Below, piece by piece: positions 1 to 12,200 of a stretch of 64,000 bases of DNA (position 1 is its first letter; each line of letters starts with the position of its first letter). The notes beneath the pieces are model-generated. The model was not told the DNA's origin. It did not search any database and was given only the letters and a program-made list of their open reading frames with translations. The stretch spans positions 11,619,710-11,683,709 of the forward strand of contig CP136062.1 of the NCBI GenBank assembly GCA_032622095.1, read 5' to 3'. A program made the position numbers and the translations under genes. This stretch comes from Siphonodentalium dalli. Its lineage: Eukaryota > Mollusca > Scaphopoda > Gadilida > Siphonodentaliidae.

Positions 1-335
1 GGGCCCATATGCTTTCAAATAACCAAACTGTTATTCGTCTCCGACTCATGTGACAGATGTAACGTACAATCTCTGTGAGCAGACGATCACAATACTGAAA
101 ACAATTTAAAAATCCATTAGAAAATAACGGAGTTACGGTCCATCAAAGTTCGCATTTTTGGCCTTGGTTGAAAATTTCCCAATCCCATCACCCAATTTCG
201 TGGCAGAGGTGGGGTCACTTCCAAACACTTGAGATCAACCTATACATGTTAGGATAACATATAATCATCCTACTTCATATGTTCTGTCCATAAACTGCGA
301 TTCTTTCAGATCATGATTTCCCCTATTATTATACT
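1..335. repeat. direct repeat, upstream copy of 1734-2064
   Basis: This stretch recurs almost base for base at 1734-2064, with only two differences noticed (around positions 50 and 58). The two copies flank the tandem repeat between them, so the local structure is a direct repeat with a 1.73-kb period. Copy 1 runs on into ACTTCC at 335, while copy 2 runs into the TAGCAACC repeat at 2065. No coding potential is recognised. Confidence 0.85.
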
Positions 336-1145
336 TCCATGGTGTAACCAAGGAAGTATATTGTTTTTCTACTGCGGTCGTTTTCCGTTTATTTTGAAAT
401 ACTCAGAAACTAATTGCAGTTGGAACGCGAAATCTCTATCGATTGTAGGCATCTAAGGTCTACTACAAATAAAGGTATCCGCATACCGGTCCAAGGATTC
501 TAGACGGAGTTATGGCCCTTTTACGATTATTTTTCATTATTATTTTTTTTATTATACTCCACACTTTTGCAACGCCTTAATATCTGAAAGTATGGGGAGT
601 ATCGAACTGAAAGTTTGTACGTATGTTGGGGTCAATGAGTTCTAACCTATCGGCATACAATGAATATTGTCCGCGTTTACTCCGCGGAGTTATCTCCCTT
701 TATATGAACAAATTTGATTTTATTATCTCGGAAATTATAAGGAGCAGAGCATCGAAAATTGGACCGTATGCACACCTCGATATGCTCTACTGCCCACGGG
801 CATCAAAACGTGTGTCCGCGCTTTCCCTGAGGAGTTACCGCCCATAGTTGGCAAACCTCTATTTGATTGTACTCTGTTGTCCTCCCGTATCATTCCAGAT
901 AACTGCATTTGGTTTTCATAGTCGTGTTGACCGTTGTCAGCTTAGTCCGAGGAAGAAAATTTGACAAGGTTCGACATATATTTTTACACTGGGGTGGGGG
1001 CAAAATTTTCGCAAAAAAATGTTTTGATTGACATTCATCTATTTAAGTATATGTACTTCCTGAACGAAAACAAACCCATAGCGGAAAGGATTTTTGAAAT
1101 CCGAGAAGAAATGCAAGAGTTACGAGCCCTCAAAGTTTGCAAAAA
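336..1145. other. degenerate repeat-derived intergenic DNA
   Basis: No gene is seen. The stretch opens with a short inverted repeat (TATACTTCC facing GGAAGTATA at about 332-361). It then holds loosely repeated phrases of the type GGAGTTAT-GGCCC or GGAGTTATCTCCC, which also occur in the tandem units downstream. Short open frames here have no recognisable product. Confidence 0.5.
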
Positions 1146-2064
1146 GGGCCCATGTGCTTGAAACCACATCTCGTCCGAAGATGTAAAAGTTTGGCTGTAA
1201 TCTGATACGCCAATGCGTGCGGACTGAAGAGAGCACGAGGTGCGCCAAATTTTGCCACTATCGGTTCAGTGTTGTGCGTCAGGGGAGGGGTGGTCCGTGG
1301 TACAATTTTTTTATTCTTTTCCGAATCAGATGAAACTTGGAATATAACATCTACAATAGCGGCCGATCTGGAAACTGAAAGAATTTCGAATTTCCATTGA
1401 AAACTGACAGAGGTACGGGTCCTCAAATTTTGCAATTTTGGGCCCATGTGCTTGAAACCACATCTTCTCCGAAGATGTAAACATTTGGCTATAACCTGAT
1501 AGGCCAATGCGTGCGGTCTGGAGAGAGCACGAGGTGCGCCAAATTTTGCCAGTATTGGTTTAGTGTTGTGGGACAGGGGAGGGGTGGTCCGTGGTACCAT
1601 TTTTTTTTATTCTTTTCCGAATCAGATGAAACTTGGAATATAAAATCTACCATACACGTTGATCACAAAACTGAAAACGGGTCTTAAATCCGTTGGAAAA
1701 TGGCGGAGATTTGGGCCCCCAAAGTTTGAATTTGGGCCCATATGCTTTCAAATAACCAAACTGTTATTCGTCTCCGACTCATATGACAGACGTAACGTAC
1801 AATCTCTGTGAGCAGACGATCACAATACTGAAAACAATTTAAAAATCCATTAGAAAATAACGGAGTTACGGTCCATCAAAGTTCGCATTTTTGGCCTTGG
1901 TTGAAAATTTCCCAATCCCATCACCCAATTTCGTGGCAGAGGTGGGGTCACTTCCAAACACTTGAGATCAACCTATACATGTTAGGATAACATATAATCA
2001 TCCTACTTCATATGTTCTGTCCATAAACTGCGATTCTTTCAGATCATGATTTCCCCTATTATTA
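1146..2064. repeat. tandem repeat, units of about 294 bp
   Basis: The start GGGCCCATRTGCTT recurs at 1146, 1440 and 1734, giving two full units of 294 bp and a third, more divergent unit. Each unit carries the AGAGCACGAGGTGCGCCAAA or ATCAGATGAAACTTGG phrases. A long minus-strand open frame at 1130-1600 is a by-product of the repeated sequence: its translation repeats itself and matches nothing known to me. Confidence 0.8.
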
Positions 2065-2963
2065 TAGCAACCACCCCAGTGGGTGTTTATACCTAAATGC
2101 ATGTGAATTATGACGTCATATAATTTTTCTATATTTCTATACCAAGAGTGAAAATAGCGTGTATGCTTTTTTGTAAATTTCACACGTGACTTCCGGGAGG
2201 TTACTGCGCAGAATCCAGCAGAAACTGATCGAAGAATTACGTTTTCTTCACTTCAACTTCAACACAATCGACTGTTAGTAACGGTGTTCTGAGTTAGGAG
2301 AGCAGCGTGCTCCGAAGACAACCGAGACGGAGGAATTTACATACAAGTACAACAACAACAACAACGATTGCCGATGATCACTTTTTAATTGTCCTCACTG
2401 AGTCATTCAGAGACTCAATCAAATAATAGATTAATCGAGGATTAATCACAGCCTTTCTAGTCTGATAACATGGCAAAGCATTCGGTAAAATATTACCGTG
2501 GCACAGTTTGTGATTAGCCATCTCGATTGTAAACAAATCTTCTACTCGAAATTTGTAAATTAAAAAAACAAATCAAATGTGCATGTGCGATAATCAATAT
2601 CATCCATGACCCAACCCGGACACACATACCAAATCGCATTCACATCCATTGAGAAACAAAGAAGAAGTGCGACATTACACTTTTATTTAGAGCCGGCATC
2701 GGCGTCGACAAACACTTTATATACACCGATTTCTCCACTACAAGGTCAAGGCCCCACATGGCACGAAATTGAAAAATCAACGAGTGATTGATCTGTGTTT
2801 CATGTAATTTGCAACAATGAATGTTGTTTTGAGGATTTTATGGATTATTGTGTACCACAGATACACGAAGACTAGGCAATTCAATGTTAGGTGTATTCAA
2901 TTTCATGACATCATGTGTAAACTGTGTTTGTGACATGATTATTGCACTTTCACTTTCGACAGG
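2065..2963 (+). repeat. block X, copy 1 (left flank of the 14-kb transposon)
   Basis: The block starts at TAGCAACCACCCC and ends at TTCGACAGG. It is the same length (899 bp) as 29595-30493, and I found one difference (C at 2697, A at 30227). A divergent relative starts at 22192. The shared start, present in three different contexts, suggests an element terminus. A TGACGTCA palindrome lies near the start. Copy 1 is cut off from its right-hand continuation by the MULE insertion; that continuation is found at 17032. Confidence 0.9.
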
Positions 2964-3052
2964 GCAAGGACGCGGATCTTCGATTCCCCCGAATATTGCC
3001 GAACCGATTCGGGTATCTCCGGGGGATCTTCAACATCGGAGATCTTGATTCG
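2964..3052 (+). repeat. left terminal repeat region of the MULE
   Basis: The terminal motif GCAA-N5-CGGATCTTCGATT is followed about 45 bp further in by GGGGGATCTTCAACATCGGA. That motif is matched at the right end by GGGGGATCTTCAAAATCGAA. Both are near-palindromic (GATCTTC facing GAAGATC or GGAGATC) and are candidates for transposase binding sites. The binding role is inferred. Confidence 0.7.
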
Positions 3053-3234
3053 TGATAGAACTTCGATTTGTTGATGTTGTGTTTTATTTGACTTTACCGA
3101 TAAAGAATGGCGGCGAATTAACAACAATTAATTGAACTGATCATTAAATAACCGTTGAATATGTTTTTGGTTCGCTGATAACACGCAGAAACTCCGCCGT
3201 AATGCGGAAGTGACCACAAAAACAAAAGAATTAC

Positions 3235-3660
3235 GGGAGTGACTAAAACGCAGAATGGGACGATGGGACGGGACGGTATTAGAAAACCGGCTGTTTATCA
3301 ATAACATGTTTTAATCTTGATTATGGTCATTAAAATGCTACAATGATGTCGAGAAGATGTTAATCTAACATTTTATGTAAAAATATCACCGTGGTACAGG
3401 GAAATATGAATGTATGAGGTGATTTGGTGCTTACATTTTCGTTCTGCGTTTGACCGTAATCGCCTATTTCCGACGTGTCTATTTTTAGCCGATAATATGA
3501 GCTTTGTGTTGGCGAATGAGACTATTAAATTGTTGCTCCCTGTACGCCATGTTAATACCGACTATATATAACCGTTTTGATGTCGCTACACGCTGTATTA
3601 TTGATAAACAGCCGGTTTTCTAATACCGTCCCGCCCCATTCTGCATTTTAAGTCACTCCC
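3235..3660. mobile_element. hAT-like MITE, 426 bp, 8-bp target duplication
   Basis: AGAATTAC occurs directly before (3227-3234) and directly after (3661-3668) the element. The ends are inverted (GGGAGTGACTnAAAnGCAGA) and the inversion continues inwards through the CCGGCTGTTTATCAATAA region (about 3244-3305 against 3598-3660). An 8-bp duplication is typical of hAT elements. There is no open frame of note, so it is non-autonomous. It sits inside the left end of the 14-kb MULE and so inserted later. Confidence 0.85.
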
Positions 3661-5380
3661 AGAATTACTGATAAAATCAGTTTGGCCACAGTAAAAGTTA
3701 ATTAAAGGTACTCAATCCGATCAGACGGTCCCCATACAATCAAGATACAACAACAACATTTCTTCAAAACGCTTTAGTGATCAGAATCGATTTATTGCAA
3801 TAAAATAATGTTAACCACTATCAACTATGGTATCAAATTTCCCAAAACTTGTTACGTATCAACATTTTGTTCAACTCAAGTCCATCTAGTCATCCATGGA
3901 CAAATAAAAGGAAAGAAAAACACCTAAATCAAATTGTAGACTGCAAAGCTAGACTAGCTAGTTATATTTAAACTGCCATGGTAGTTTTGTTGATGCATAT
4001 CTATTTTCCCAGTTATTTATTCAAATATAAAGTTCTTAAAGTTCTAACAAAATGAGTAGTATGAGACTAATAAACCCAAATTTGTAATACATGTACCTCA
4101 ATACGATAGAGGGTCATAACTCTAAAATAAAATTATCTGGACTGAACCTAAAATAAAATTTGATAGGAATCACCACATAAACAAGATTTATTCCATCCTA
4201 CAGAATAATTAAATAATATAACAGCAAACCTATAATTTTAACCCATAGCCCTATGTCCGACACAACTGCCTCATGGCATGTTGATACACCTCTGTGGCTA
4301 AACGTTTTTTTCGATGCCCGATGTACATGTAGAGTAAGACTAGAATGGATATTAGTATATGAACTTAATAATCCATTCACCATGTAGTGATTATAGCCTG
4401 GACACACATATCATCCTGGAAATTACACATAGCTTTGAAGCCTGTCTCCACAACGCAAGTGGTAAACGTTTTCACACCCGGGCGAGCCTATTTGAAAGCC
4501 CCTTTTCCAATGATAAATTCCAAGTTCCTGACGATCATCATAGAAGAGAAATGTATAATATGTAATAATATTGAAAACTTAAAATCAAAACTGCCTATGC
4601 GGTATTGCCAAAAACAGCAGTTTTCAATTATTATAACAAGTTACAAGTTGTATGATTGCATAAGAGTGTCATTATGTTTTTGAGGCATTTGTCATGATGT
4701 CCCGGATTTGGGTATGTCAGTCGAATCAGAGTCAGAGAAATGTCAATTAAGACATGAAAAAATCATACCCAATAGCTGTGTGAATCCTATTTTTAAGGAC
4801 TTGAAAAAGATAAATATGTTTTTGCGGGATCATATGTGCAGTCACACTATAATAACATTACGTGGTTACTGAATTAATTTTCATATTCCATAAACATAGA
4901 ACCATCATGAAAAAACTGTTGTGGCCAGAGGCGGCTGAACCAGCTATGAGGTAGCCAAGCCAAGCTGGTCAGTAAGGTGTGGGTTCAAATGGCAGGTGTG
5001 ACAAAAAATGAAAGATAAATTAAAATAATAAACAGAACGATTTACTCCCTCATCTCATCAGCATCATGTACATGAAAAGATAAAATAAAGCAGGCAGAAC
5101 TATGTCGAGGTTATCTAATTGAAACATGCAAGAAAACATACCAGCTTTCATCTCACACCACAATCAAATCAGAGGACAATCCATTTCTCAGTGCTGGAAA
5201 TTAATCTTCCTGCACTAAACACAGAAAAGAAGCAGACACTTAAACGGAACACTGATGATGTGGGTATTCATATTGAAGCCCACAGTTTAGCGCTCACAAG
5301 ACTAATATTCATGGAACAATTGAACTTCCAACATTTTTTTTAACAGAACAAGGCAGAAATAGAGGGTCTCACATGAGTTA
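3661..5380. other. MULE interior without recognised gene
   Basis: AT-rich, with only short open frames that have no recognisable product. At 3705 one end of the AAGGTACTCAATCCGA MITE family appears without its partner. At about 4927-4998 a tRNA-like pair of pol III boxes (TAGCCAAGCC, then GGGTTCAAAT about 30 bp on) may be a SINE relic. That reading is weak because the B box is imperfect. Confidence 0.4.
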
Positions 5381-5492
5381 CTATTTTATACGGAATTTAT
5401 CAACCGAGTTCACTAAATTCGATTCGAACGGAGGTTTACCGAGGCTCAAATAGAATTTAGTGGACGAGGTTGATAAATTACGTATAAAATAG
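5381..5492. repeat. 112-bp foldback sequence
   Basis: CTATTTTATACG-GAATTTATCAACC at the left is mirrored at the right, giving a long imperfect hairpin whose inner arms also pair (CACTAAATTC with GAATTTAGTG). It looks like a small palindromic MITE. No target duplication was identified. Confidence 0.7.
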
Positions 5493-6814
5493 AACGATTA
5501 TACTTTCATCATCAAGATGTAGTGTTCAGCGTCTGATTCTTTTTCTATGTCAAGCACTGACAGACATATTCCAGCGCTGAGATGGAGTTTCCATTAAGGG
5601 CTGATGATTTGATTATGTGGTGTGATATATATTAGCAGGTATTGTTTAAAGTCCTTACATATCAAAGTGTTGAAGCTGAAAAGAAAATTTGATTAAATAA
5701 TATGACAAAAGATGTTAAATGAATTGGGATTCATGTACATGGGAAGAAATAGAGATCAGTTTATTCAAATTATTAGTGTAATGAGAACTGATTTTGCTTG
5801 TGGGAAAACAGTCAGTAAAAATGAATACATAGCTGCTGTCCCAGAAGAGAATGCTGCATTCATATGTCACTAATAAGTGAAACAAACCAATCGATATTCC
5901 TTTTGACATACACCGAAGGATAGGCTCATCTGATGTATGTCTCACCAAACACAATTCCTTAGGAAATGCCCCGAAGGATAATCTCATCTGAGGCAAGGCT
6001 TATTATTTTTGGTACACATTGACCACTCATACCTGATCCCATGTACATGAGAATGAAGGGTTCTCAGTTAAATTCACATATTGATATCAGAAAAGTTGCT
6101 TCCATGTTGGACACAATTCAGACTTCATCTGTGTGCCACAAATGAAAAAACTGCCTTAATGAGATCACTGTGTGTAATAAACAAACGAGAGGCCGATCAC
6201 GATCGGCAGATGTTTAACCCATCCCTTGGCGATAGTAAATTGTTATAATCAGAATCATAATCTTTTAATGTTGAATTATAGAGTATACTGTTATGATATG
6301 AAGTAGTATATGGCAAATGTACATAATAACCAGTAATAACACAAATTATTGGAATGTATGAGTCAATATAGAAGGGTTAATATAACGTCTAAACTCTAGA
6401 GCCTGTCACCACTATCATAGTATAAGCAGTTCTATTCATGTTGTTGCAAATTGCCATGTGAGATATCAAAATAATATAATTATTTATTTAATGGAAAAGG
6501 TTAAAAGACATGGAATGGGTAAAAGGGGTTAAATCACCTATCTCTGCCCTGTTTGATCCAATGTAGTCCCATCATCCAAGGACTTAGAGAGCTCCATTGG
6601 TCTAGTTAAATAAATTCACATTAAGTTGTGGTTAATAAGATAGCTAAATCAATTTATCCAATAATTCACTAATTTGTATCTCTTATACAGAGGGAACATA
6701 TGAGGGCTATAAATAACTCTCAATAAACCATGTCTTTTTATCTCTCTCACAGAGAAGCTGTGAGGCTGAGGTATTCATTAATTGTAAGTTACTTGGGTTA
6801 TAATTGGATAATTC
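5493..6814. other. MULE interior, no gene seen
   Basis: AT-rich sequence with short open frames in several phases and no recognised motif, tandem structure or RNA gene. It lies between the foldback at 5381 and the tandem-core element. Confidence 0.4.
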
Positions 6815-7530
6815 TTAGTTGAAAAAGGGCCATATCTCTGGTATAACAAATTGGATCTAACCCATATTCAAACTCGTTCTGTATTTTGAGTTGAGAAACT
6901 CATATACCAAATTTGGCTCCTATCAGATGAAAAATGGTTGCTTTATCGAAGTATGTGTGAACTATATGTCAAAGGACCATAACTCCATTAAAAAACATCC
7001 GATCAAACCCATATTCGAACTCAATCAGTATGTTGGTCTGAGAACCTCATATACCATATTTGGTTAGAATCAGATAAAAAATGTTTGAGTTATGGCAGAA
7101 TTCATGAATTCTAAGTCAAAAAAGGGCCATAACTCTGTAAAAAAAACTCGGATCAAACCCATATTCGAACTCGGTCTGTATTTTGGGCCGAGAAACTCAC
7201 ATACCAAATTTGGTTCCGATCAGATAAAAAATGTTTGAGTTATGGCAGAATGCGTGAATTCTAAGTCGAAAAAGTTCCATAACTCTGTAAAAAAAGTCGG
7301 ATCAAACCCATATTCGAACTCGATCTGTATTTTGGGCTGAAAACCCCATATACAAAATTTGGTTTTGATAAGGTAGAAAATGTTTGAGTTATCGCATTAC
7401 ACGTAAAGTGTCTACGGACGGACAGACGGACGGACAGACGGACGGACAGACGGACGGACGAACGACGAGTGGTCAATCCGGACAACGACACTATGTTTAC
7501 CATACATGGTATGGGTAAACATAAAAATCA
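6815..7530. repeat. tandem-core element: four units of about 150 bp, ACGG run, terminal hairpin
   Basis: Four units begin near 6815, 6960, 7108 and 7259 with variants of AAGGGCCATAACTC. Each contains AAACCCATATTCGAACTC and ATACCAAATTTGG. The core is followed by an ACGG/ACAG microsatellite (about 7414-7470) and a hairpin, GTTTACCATAC-ATG-GTATGGGTAAAC (about 7494-7519). A tandem core followed by a hairpin resembles the pearl or HINE type of non-autonomous Helitron-like elements known from molluscs. That class is inferred, because I could not fix the 5' end. Confidence 0.65.
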
Positions 7531-8298
7531 TCCATTTGAACATGCCCGAAGGATAAACTCAGCTGTGGCATGTCAGGTGTTAACCCACTAGTTCACAACA
7601 TATCTAACATTAAGGATTTTGACAGTACCTAGTGTTATTAAAAAAACTCAGCTGTAAATTGTATTTTAGTACAAGTGGCTTAATACATTGGCATAGTCTT
7701 CATCACTAAAAAGTTGAATATAGCAAAATTTAAAATTATATATCTTGATTAACACATTTGTTAAGGATAACTAATATTCATTGTGATATTTCATACATTA
7801 TCTAATTTCAAAGATACCACATTGCCAAATTGATCAGGAGAATTTTTAAGATGGACGAAACATGTATGCCAAAATGCTAATCTAAATCTAACACCTTAAG
7901 TATTCTAATCTGAAAAGTGTTTGAAGTCAAAAGAGGAAACGTTACAGATAATTTAAAATTATCACAAGGAATTTCGGCGATCCTTATCAAAGTAGCAACC
8001 AAAAGAAAAAGGAGCACTGAGGGAGATGTCAGATCAGAATTGCTTGTAGCATGAGTCCCACAAATATGACTATTTTTGGATAACAATTTCACTTAAAACG
8101 TCTGATTGAAAGAATGGCTTTTTTAGCGATTGCTATACGAAATATAAATGTCAGAAAGAACAGACAGCTGTTTTGCTAATAGCAATTCTGATTAAACAAG
8201 GAAGTATGAGGGAAACCTGAGAGGAGTTGATCAATATTATACTAGTGTCAAAAACACTGAGGTTAAACATAACACAAAGATCATCATCCGAAAAATGT
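7531..8298. other. MULE interior between tandem core and SGNH gene
   Basis: No gene is recognised. Short minus-strand frames (7877-8092, 8151-8441) have no known product, and the second overlaps the SGNH coding exon in another frame. The region would form the 3' side of the minus-strand SGNH transcript. Confidence 0.35.
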
Positions 8299-8951
8299 TC
8301 ATCGCTGGACATGTTGTGACAAAGCAGCACACAGACCAGCAATGTAGATATAATTCCCCACACCAGAAAGGTGTATACCATCAGACCGATATAGTTGAGT
8401 GGATGAGTGAACAATGTCCTGATGTTCAATTGCAAAGCCACCAGTCCACTCAGCTAGCATCCGCCCGAATCGATTCACCCGTCTGCGGCGGCAGTCAAAT
8501 CGAGATAACTCCTCCACCGGAACAACGTTTCCATCACATTCCCTCCCCCATTGCTGTCTAGGTAAGATAAATGACCAGGCAATTGTACAGGACCAAGCCA
8601 AATGATGCTCAAGAAGATAATTCAGACTTTGTGAAATCCAGAGCATCATCGAACCCGAGTCTATACTTGCCAGATCATTGGAGCCTAGCTGTATTATTAT
8701 TATATTGGGCTTGGGGATACCTGATCGCAAAAGCCGGATTACATATGTGGTCAGGGATCCCCAACGCATACCCCTTCTGCCAAACCACTGAACCTGCACA
8801 ATGGAAGGGTCCATGCACATGTTCGAGCGGCCATAGGAGCATGCGTGCAAGTAAGCCCAATGCACAATGGAGCTTCCCATGACCCATACCTGCAGAGGTT
8901 GGCTGTTCGCTCGTTGAACCTGGTGCCACACAGGCCAAGCTGAGACATTAC
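8299..8951 (-). CDS. SGNH/GDSL-like hydrolase exon, transposon-associated (partial)
   Basis: The frame encodes about 215 residues with the blocks of an SGNH hydrolase. These are VMGSSIVHWA (nucleophile block, GSS in place of GDS), IIIQLGSNDLASI (G-x-N-D block) and LYRSDGIHLSGVGNY near the C terminus (D-x-x-H block). The region around EELSRFDCRRRRVNRFGR resembles small SGNH domains carried by animal transposable elements. No in-frame ATG opens the domain. Instead a splice acceptor, TTTTTTACAG, lies at 8952-8961 on the minus strand, so this looks like a last coding exon with upstream exon(s) not identified. It lies about 330 bp downstream of the transposase stop, on the same strand and inside the 14-kb element. 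Whether it is a second gene of that element or a passenger is open. Family assignment is fairly safe; substrate is unknown. Confidence 0.7.
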
Positions 8952-9190
8952 CTGTAAAAAATTGGTGGAATGATTCTTATAAAAAGTAGGTGTGATTGTC
9001 CCAAGGAGACTAAGGAACCCCTCATTAATATTGAAAAAAATCTAAGTAAAAAAAAATGAAAAGGCAATATAGCAGGGCCCATTGAACAATGTTACAATTT
9101 GAGGTGGAAACCTGAGAATGTTACATCATTCAATGACTCTGCTTATTGTTTGTTGAAAAAACAAGTATACATTTAGGTTATAACGGCTTG

Positions 9191-9258
9191 GGTATCTGTA
9201 CAAGAAATATAAACCTAGGTGCTAAAGCGTCGCGGTTTGTATTTCTTGTACAGATACC
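9191..9258 (-). repeat. hairpin just past the transposase stop
   Basis: GGTATCTGTACAAGAAATA and its complement form 25-bp arms with one mismatch around an 18-base loop. It starts about 20 bp beyond the TAA stop of the minus-strand transposase, so it would lie in the 3' UTR. It may act as a 3'-end or stability structure, or it may be a small palindromic insertion. Both ideas are inference. Confidence 0.7.
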
Positions 9259-9277
9259 AAAGCGGGTTATGACATAT

Positions 9278-12200
9278 TTATGAACTGATTAATTTTGACT
9301 TTTTGCACTTATATTCATGAATAATTTCAGAAGCAGTTTTTTCTTTTCTACGTTTCAGCGACTTTAGTTTGACAGCTGCAATGTTTTGTAGTCCTGGTTT
9401 ACCAACAGAGGACTCTATGATGTCTGTCAAACCTTGGCTAGAATCTAAATTGTTCACAGTATTTATTTCATCAGAAGTTTGAACTTTTTTCATCGCATAT
9501 TGGAAATTGTTATTGGTTTCAATCTTTGGCTTGGATATCTTTACTCTTTTAATTTGCTTTAATTTTGTTTTAATTTTGTTTGCAAAAGAAATTGAAATGT
9601 GTGCCTTTGATACATGGTCTCGCAACTGTTTTTCGCTGAAAAATTTACGTACTGACTTCTTTTCCAACCAACATGTGGCACATGTCAGCAGATTAAGAAA
9701 GTGTGATTTTGAAAGATGAAGGGAAAGTTGTTGCTCCTTAGAGCAAAAGTATGGAGACTTCCTTTTTTCTTCAATACATCGGAAACAAACAATTATTGGT
9801 GTTTTTGTGCTCTCAGGGAGTTTCTGCTCACAAGGGGATTTCAGGCTCACAGATTCTTTAGGTTTATTCTTTGAGTCCATTTGAGGATTTTTGTCAACTG
9901 CAGGTATACCATGAATAATGTCATCACTTATGATTAACTGATCGCTTTTTGATTCCGGGTTTACAATGGAAAGACTTTTCATTTTCACACCGACATTAAT
10001 GAGGGCCTTGTAAATCACTTGTTTGATATCCACTCCTCGATTGGTGGGTCTGGCTAGTTTACGACCAGCGAGCTTGTCACTGGCATTATCAGGAAATTTA
10101 ACTTTCGGGCGATATGGATCAAACTCTGTGGCAAATTCATCTGAACTATTCACCAAATGATAGGAGTTACCCTTTTTGCAGTTATTGCTTCGATATCCCC
10201 CATGGTGAGGATCCCTCTTAGCTTGTCGCCCTGATACATTAGTGAGAGGGATGTTTGAATCATGAAGCTCTTTTAAAAGGATACCGGATTCAAGTTTTTC
10301 AGAAGATAGTTCATCTGAAATATCAATTAATCTTTGAATTTTCTCTAACTCAATTGGCAAGCACTGAAAAATGTCATTATTGATAGAGTATTTAGGAACC
10401 TGTTTTTGGTAATAATCCAGAATTGCTTTCTCATCATTCAATGATTTCTCCTTGGCCATGGCAGCATAGAGATGCTTACAAAAATAGGGTTGGCCTTTCA
10501 TAATAAAGGAATAACAAGAACATACTCCAAAATATGTACTGCAAATATGAAGATTTTCATCTTTTGAGTTGTGATAAATATGTCTGATATATGGTGGTAA
10601 AGAATTGAGTACAGATGCTTTATATATATTTGCAGCTTGCATGTCCAAAGAATGTATCAATTCTTTACATTTTCCAGTTACATCATAGCAATGATCGCTG
10701 AGAATATCTTTTGTGATTACACTGCTTGAGGGAGGTTTATCAAGTTCATCATTAGCATTATATATTTCATTGAAATGATCTTCATCTGCATCAGATATTA
10801 TATTATCCCCAATAAAATAGGCATCAGGTAGTTCAGACTTCTGAGTTTTATCAGGTTTTGGGGATTGAATGAAACACCAGTTCTGAAATGAGTCAGTTTG
10901 AATTATCTTCCCAGACTTCAAGATATTTATAGCCCGTGCTACAATTTCTTCCTCATGCTCTTTATGTTGGATATTTTTCTCTCTGTGTGGTGGCTGAGCA
11001 AGATTCATTTGATGTAAATCATGTTGAAATATCCTATAAAGAACTTTCTCATAGAAAGTAGAAATTCTTTTATTTACATAAGAATTCAAATATGATTGAT
11101 CAATATCCCGAAATTTCCTTTCTGTTATATTGTTTGTCAAAATGAGAGGGTTTAATCGTTCACTATGAGGTACTTTATATAATTTCTCTGCAGTGAAAAA
11201 GTTAGTCCACTCACAGCTAAACCAGAATTTTTCAAGATAATCTATGATGGTCTTCTTACAATTTTCAGACATGAGATCAGTTGGAAGATCTTTGATGAAA
11301 TTTAAATACTCCGTTACGGAATAAGTTCTGACATTTTCATTCCAACTTCTCATTACACATTTGAAGCCAGTTTCCAGTGGTCTTAAAAAAAGCTTGGCGT
11401 CATTCTCATTGAGATATTTTCGGAAGGCATTCAAAATATGGAAATTGCATAATGCTGAAGGGAGATTAAGACTTCTGGCAGCTGCTCTGATAGCATTGTC
11501 CTTGTCGTGTTGAATCATAAATCTGATGGGATCCCTAAATGAGCAAGGTCGAAAGGAAAAAAAACCCATTCCATCCTTAAACAATCGATACTCTTTTCGA
11601 TGTTCACAATCACTGTTTGAGCAAGGTACATTTGCCATAATGGCTTGCAAATTCAATGAATGTGCATCAGCCTCATTACTATTACTTATGCAAATGGCTC
11701 CAGCTCGTCCAGAGTTTGTGTTATCTGAAAAGGTTAAAAGTGATGTTGGAAACCTGGCAGACATAAAATCATGCTTAACATCATACCCAACTACTGTCTT
11801 TCCAAATCGCCTAATTGAATGACAACTTTCATCCTCTGCAATCACAATATGATACTTTCTACCAATCTCATCATTACCTCTTTGAAAGAAAAGGACAGAC
11901 TCAGGATTACTTTCCAAGAGCTGTTCGGTTTGTCTCCAGTCTGAGCCTTCAAGGGGCTTTGAATTCTCTTTAATCAATTCTTTTATTTTATGAGAATCTA
12001 CAATTCTGATTCGACGTTGAATTTGTTGTAATGGATGGACCAAAGTAACGTCTGCATCACCAAAATGTTTAGCAGTTTTAGAATGGGTGTTTGTAAAAAT
12101 GTTCTTTGCACTGGAATTGTTTCCACGCATGTTATCCCAATTATCACGAGTTGTGAGAGAAGGGCGCTTTAGTTTCTGATTCGGTTCTATGACATGATAA

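Noticed and set aside
1130-1600. 156-codon minus-strand frame
   Set aside because: The peptide repeats itself because the frame spans two 294-bp tandem units; no known motif.
4927-4998. tRNA gene or SINE head
   Set aside because: A- and B-box-like words are present, but the B box lacks the CC, no cloverleaf can be drawn and no tail or second copy was found.
8571-8948. Other frames overlapping the SGNH exon on both strands
   Set aside because: Only the minus-strand frame 8299-8951 contains the ordered hydrolase motifs; the rest are shadows.
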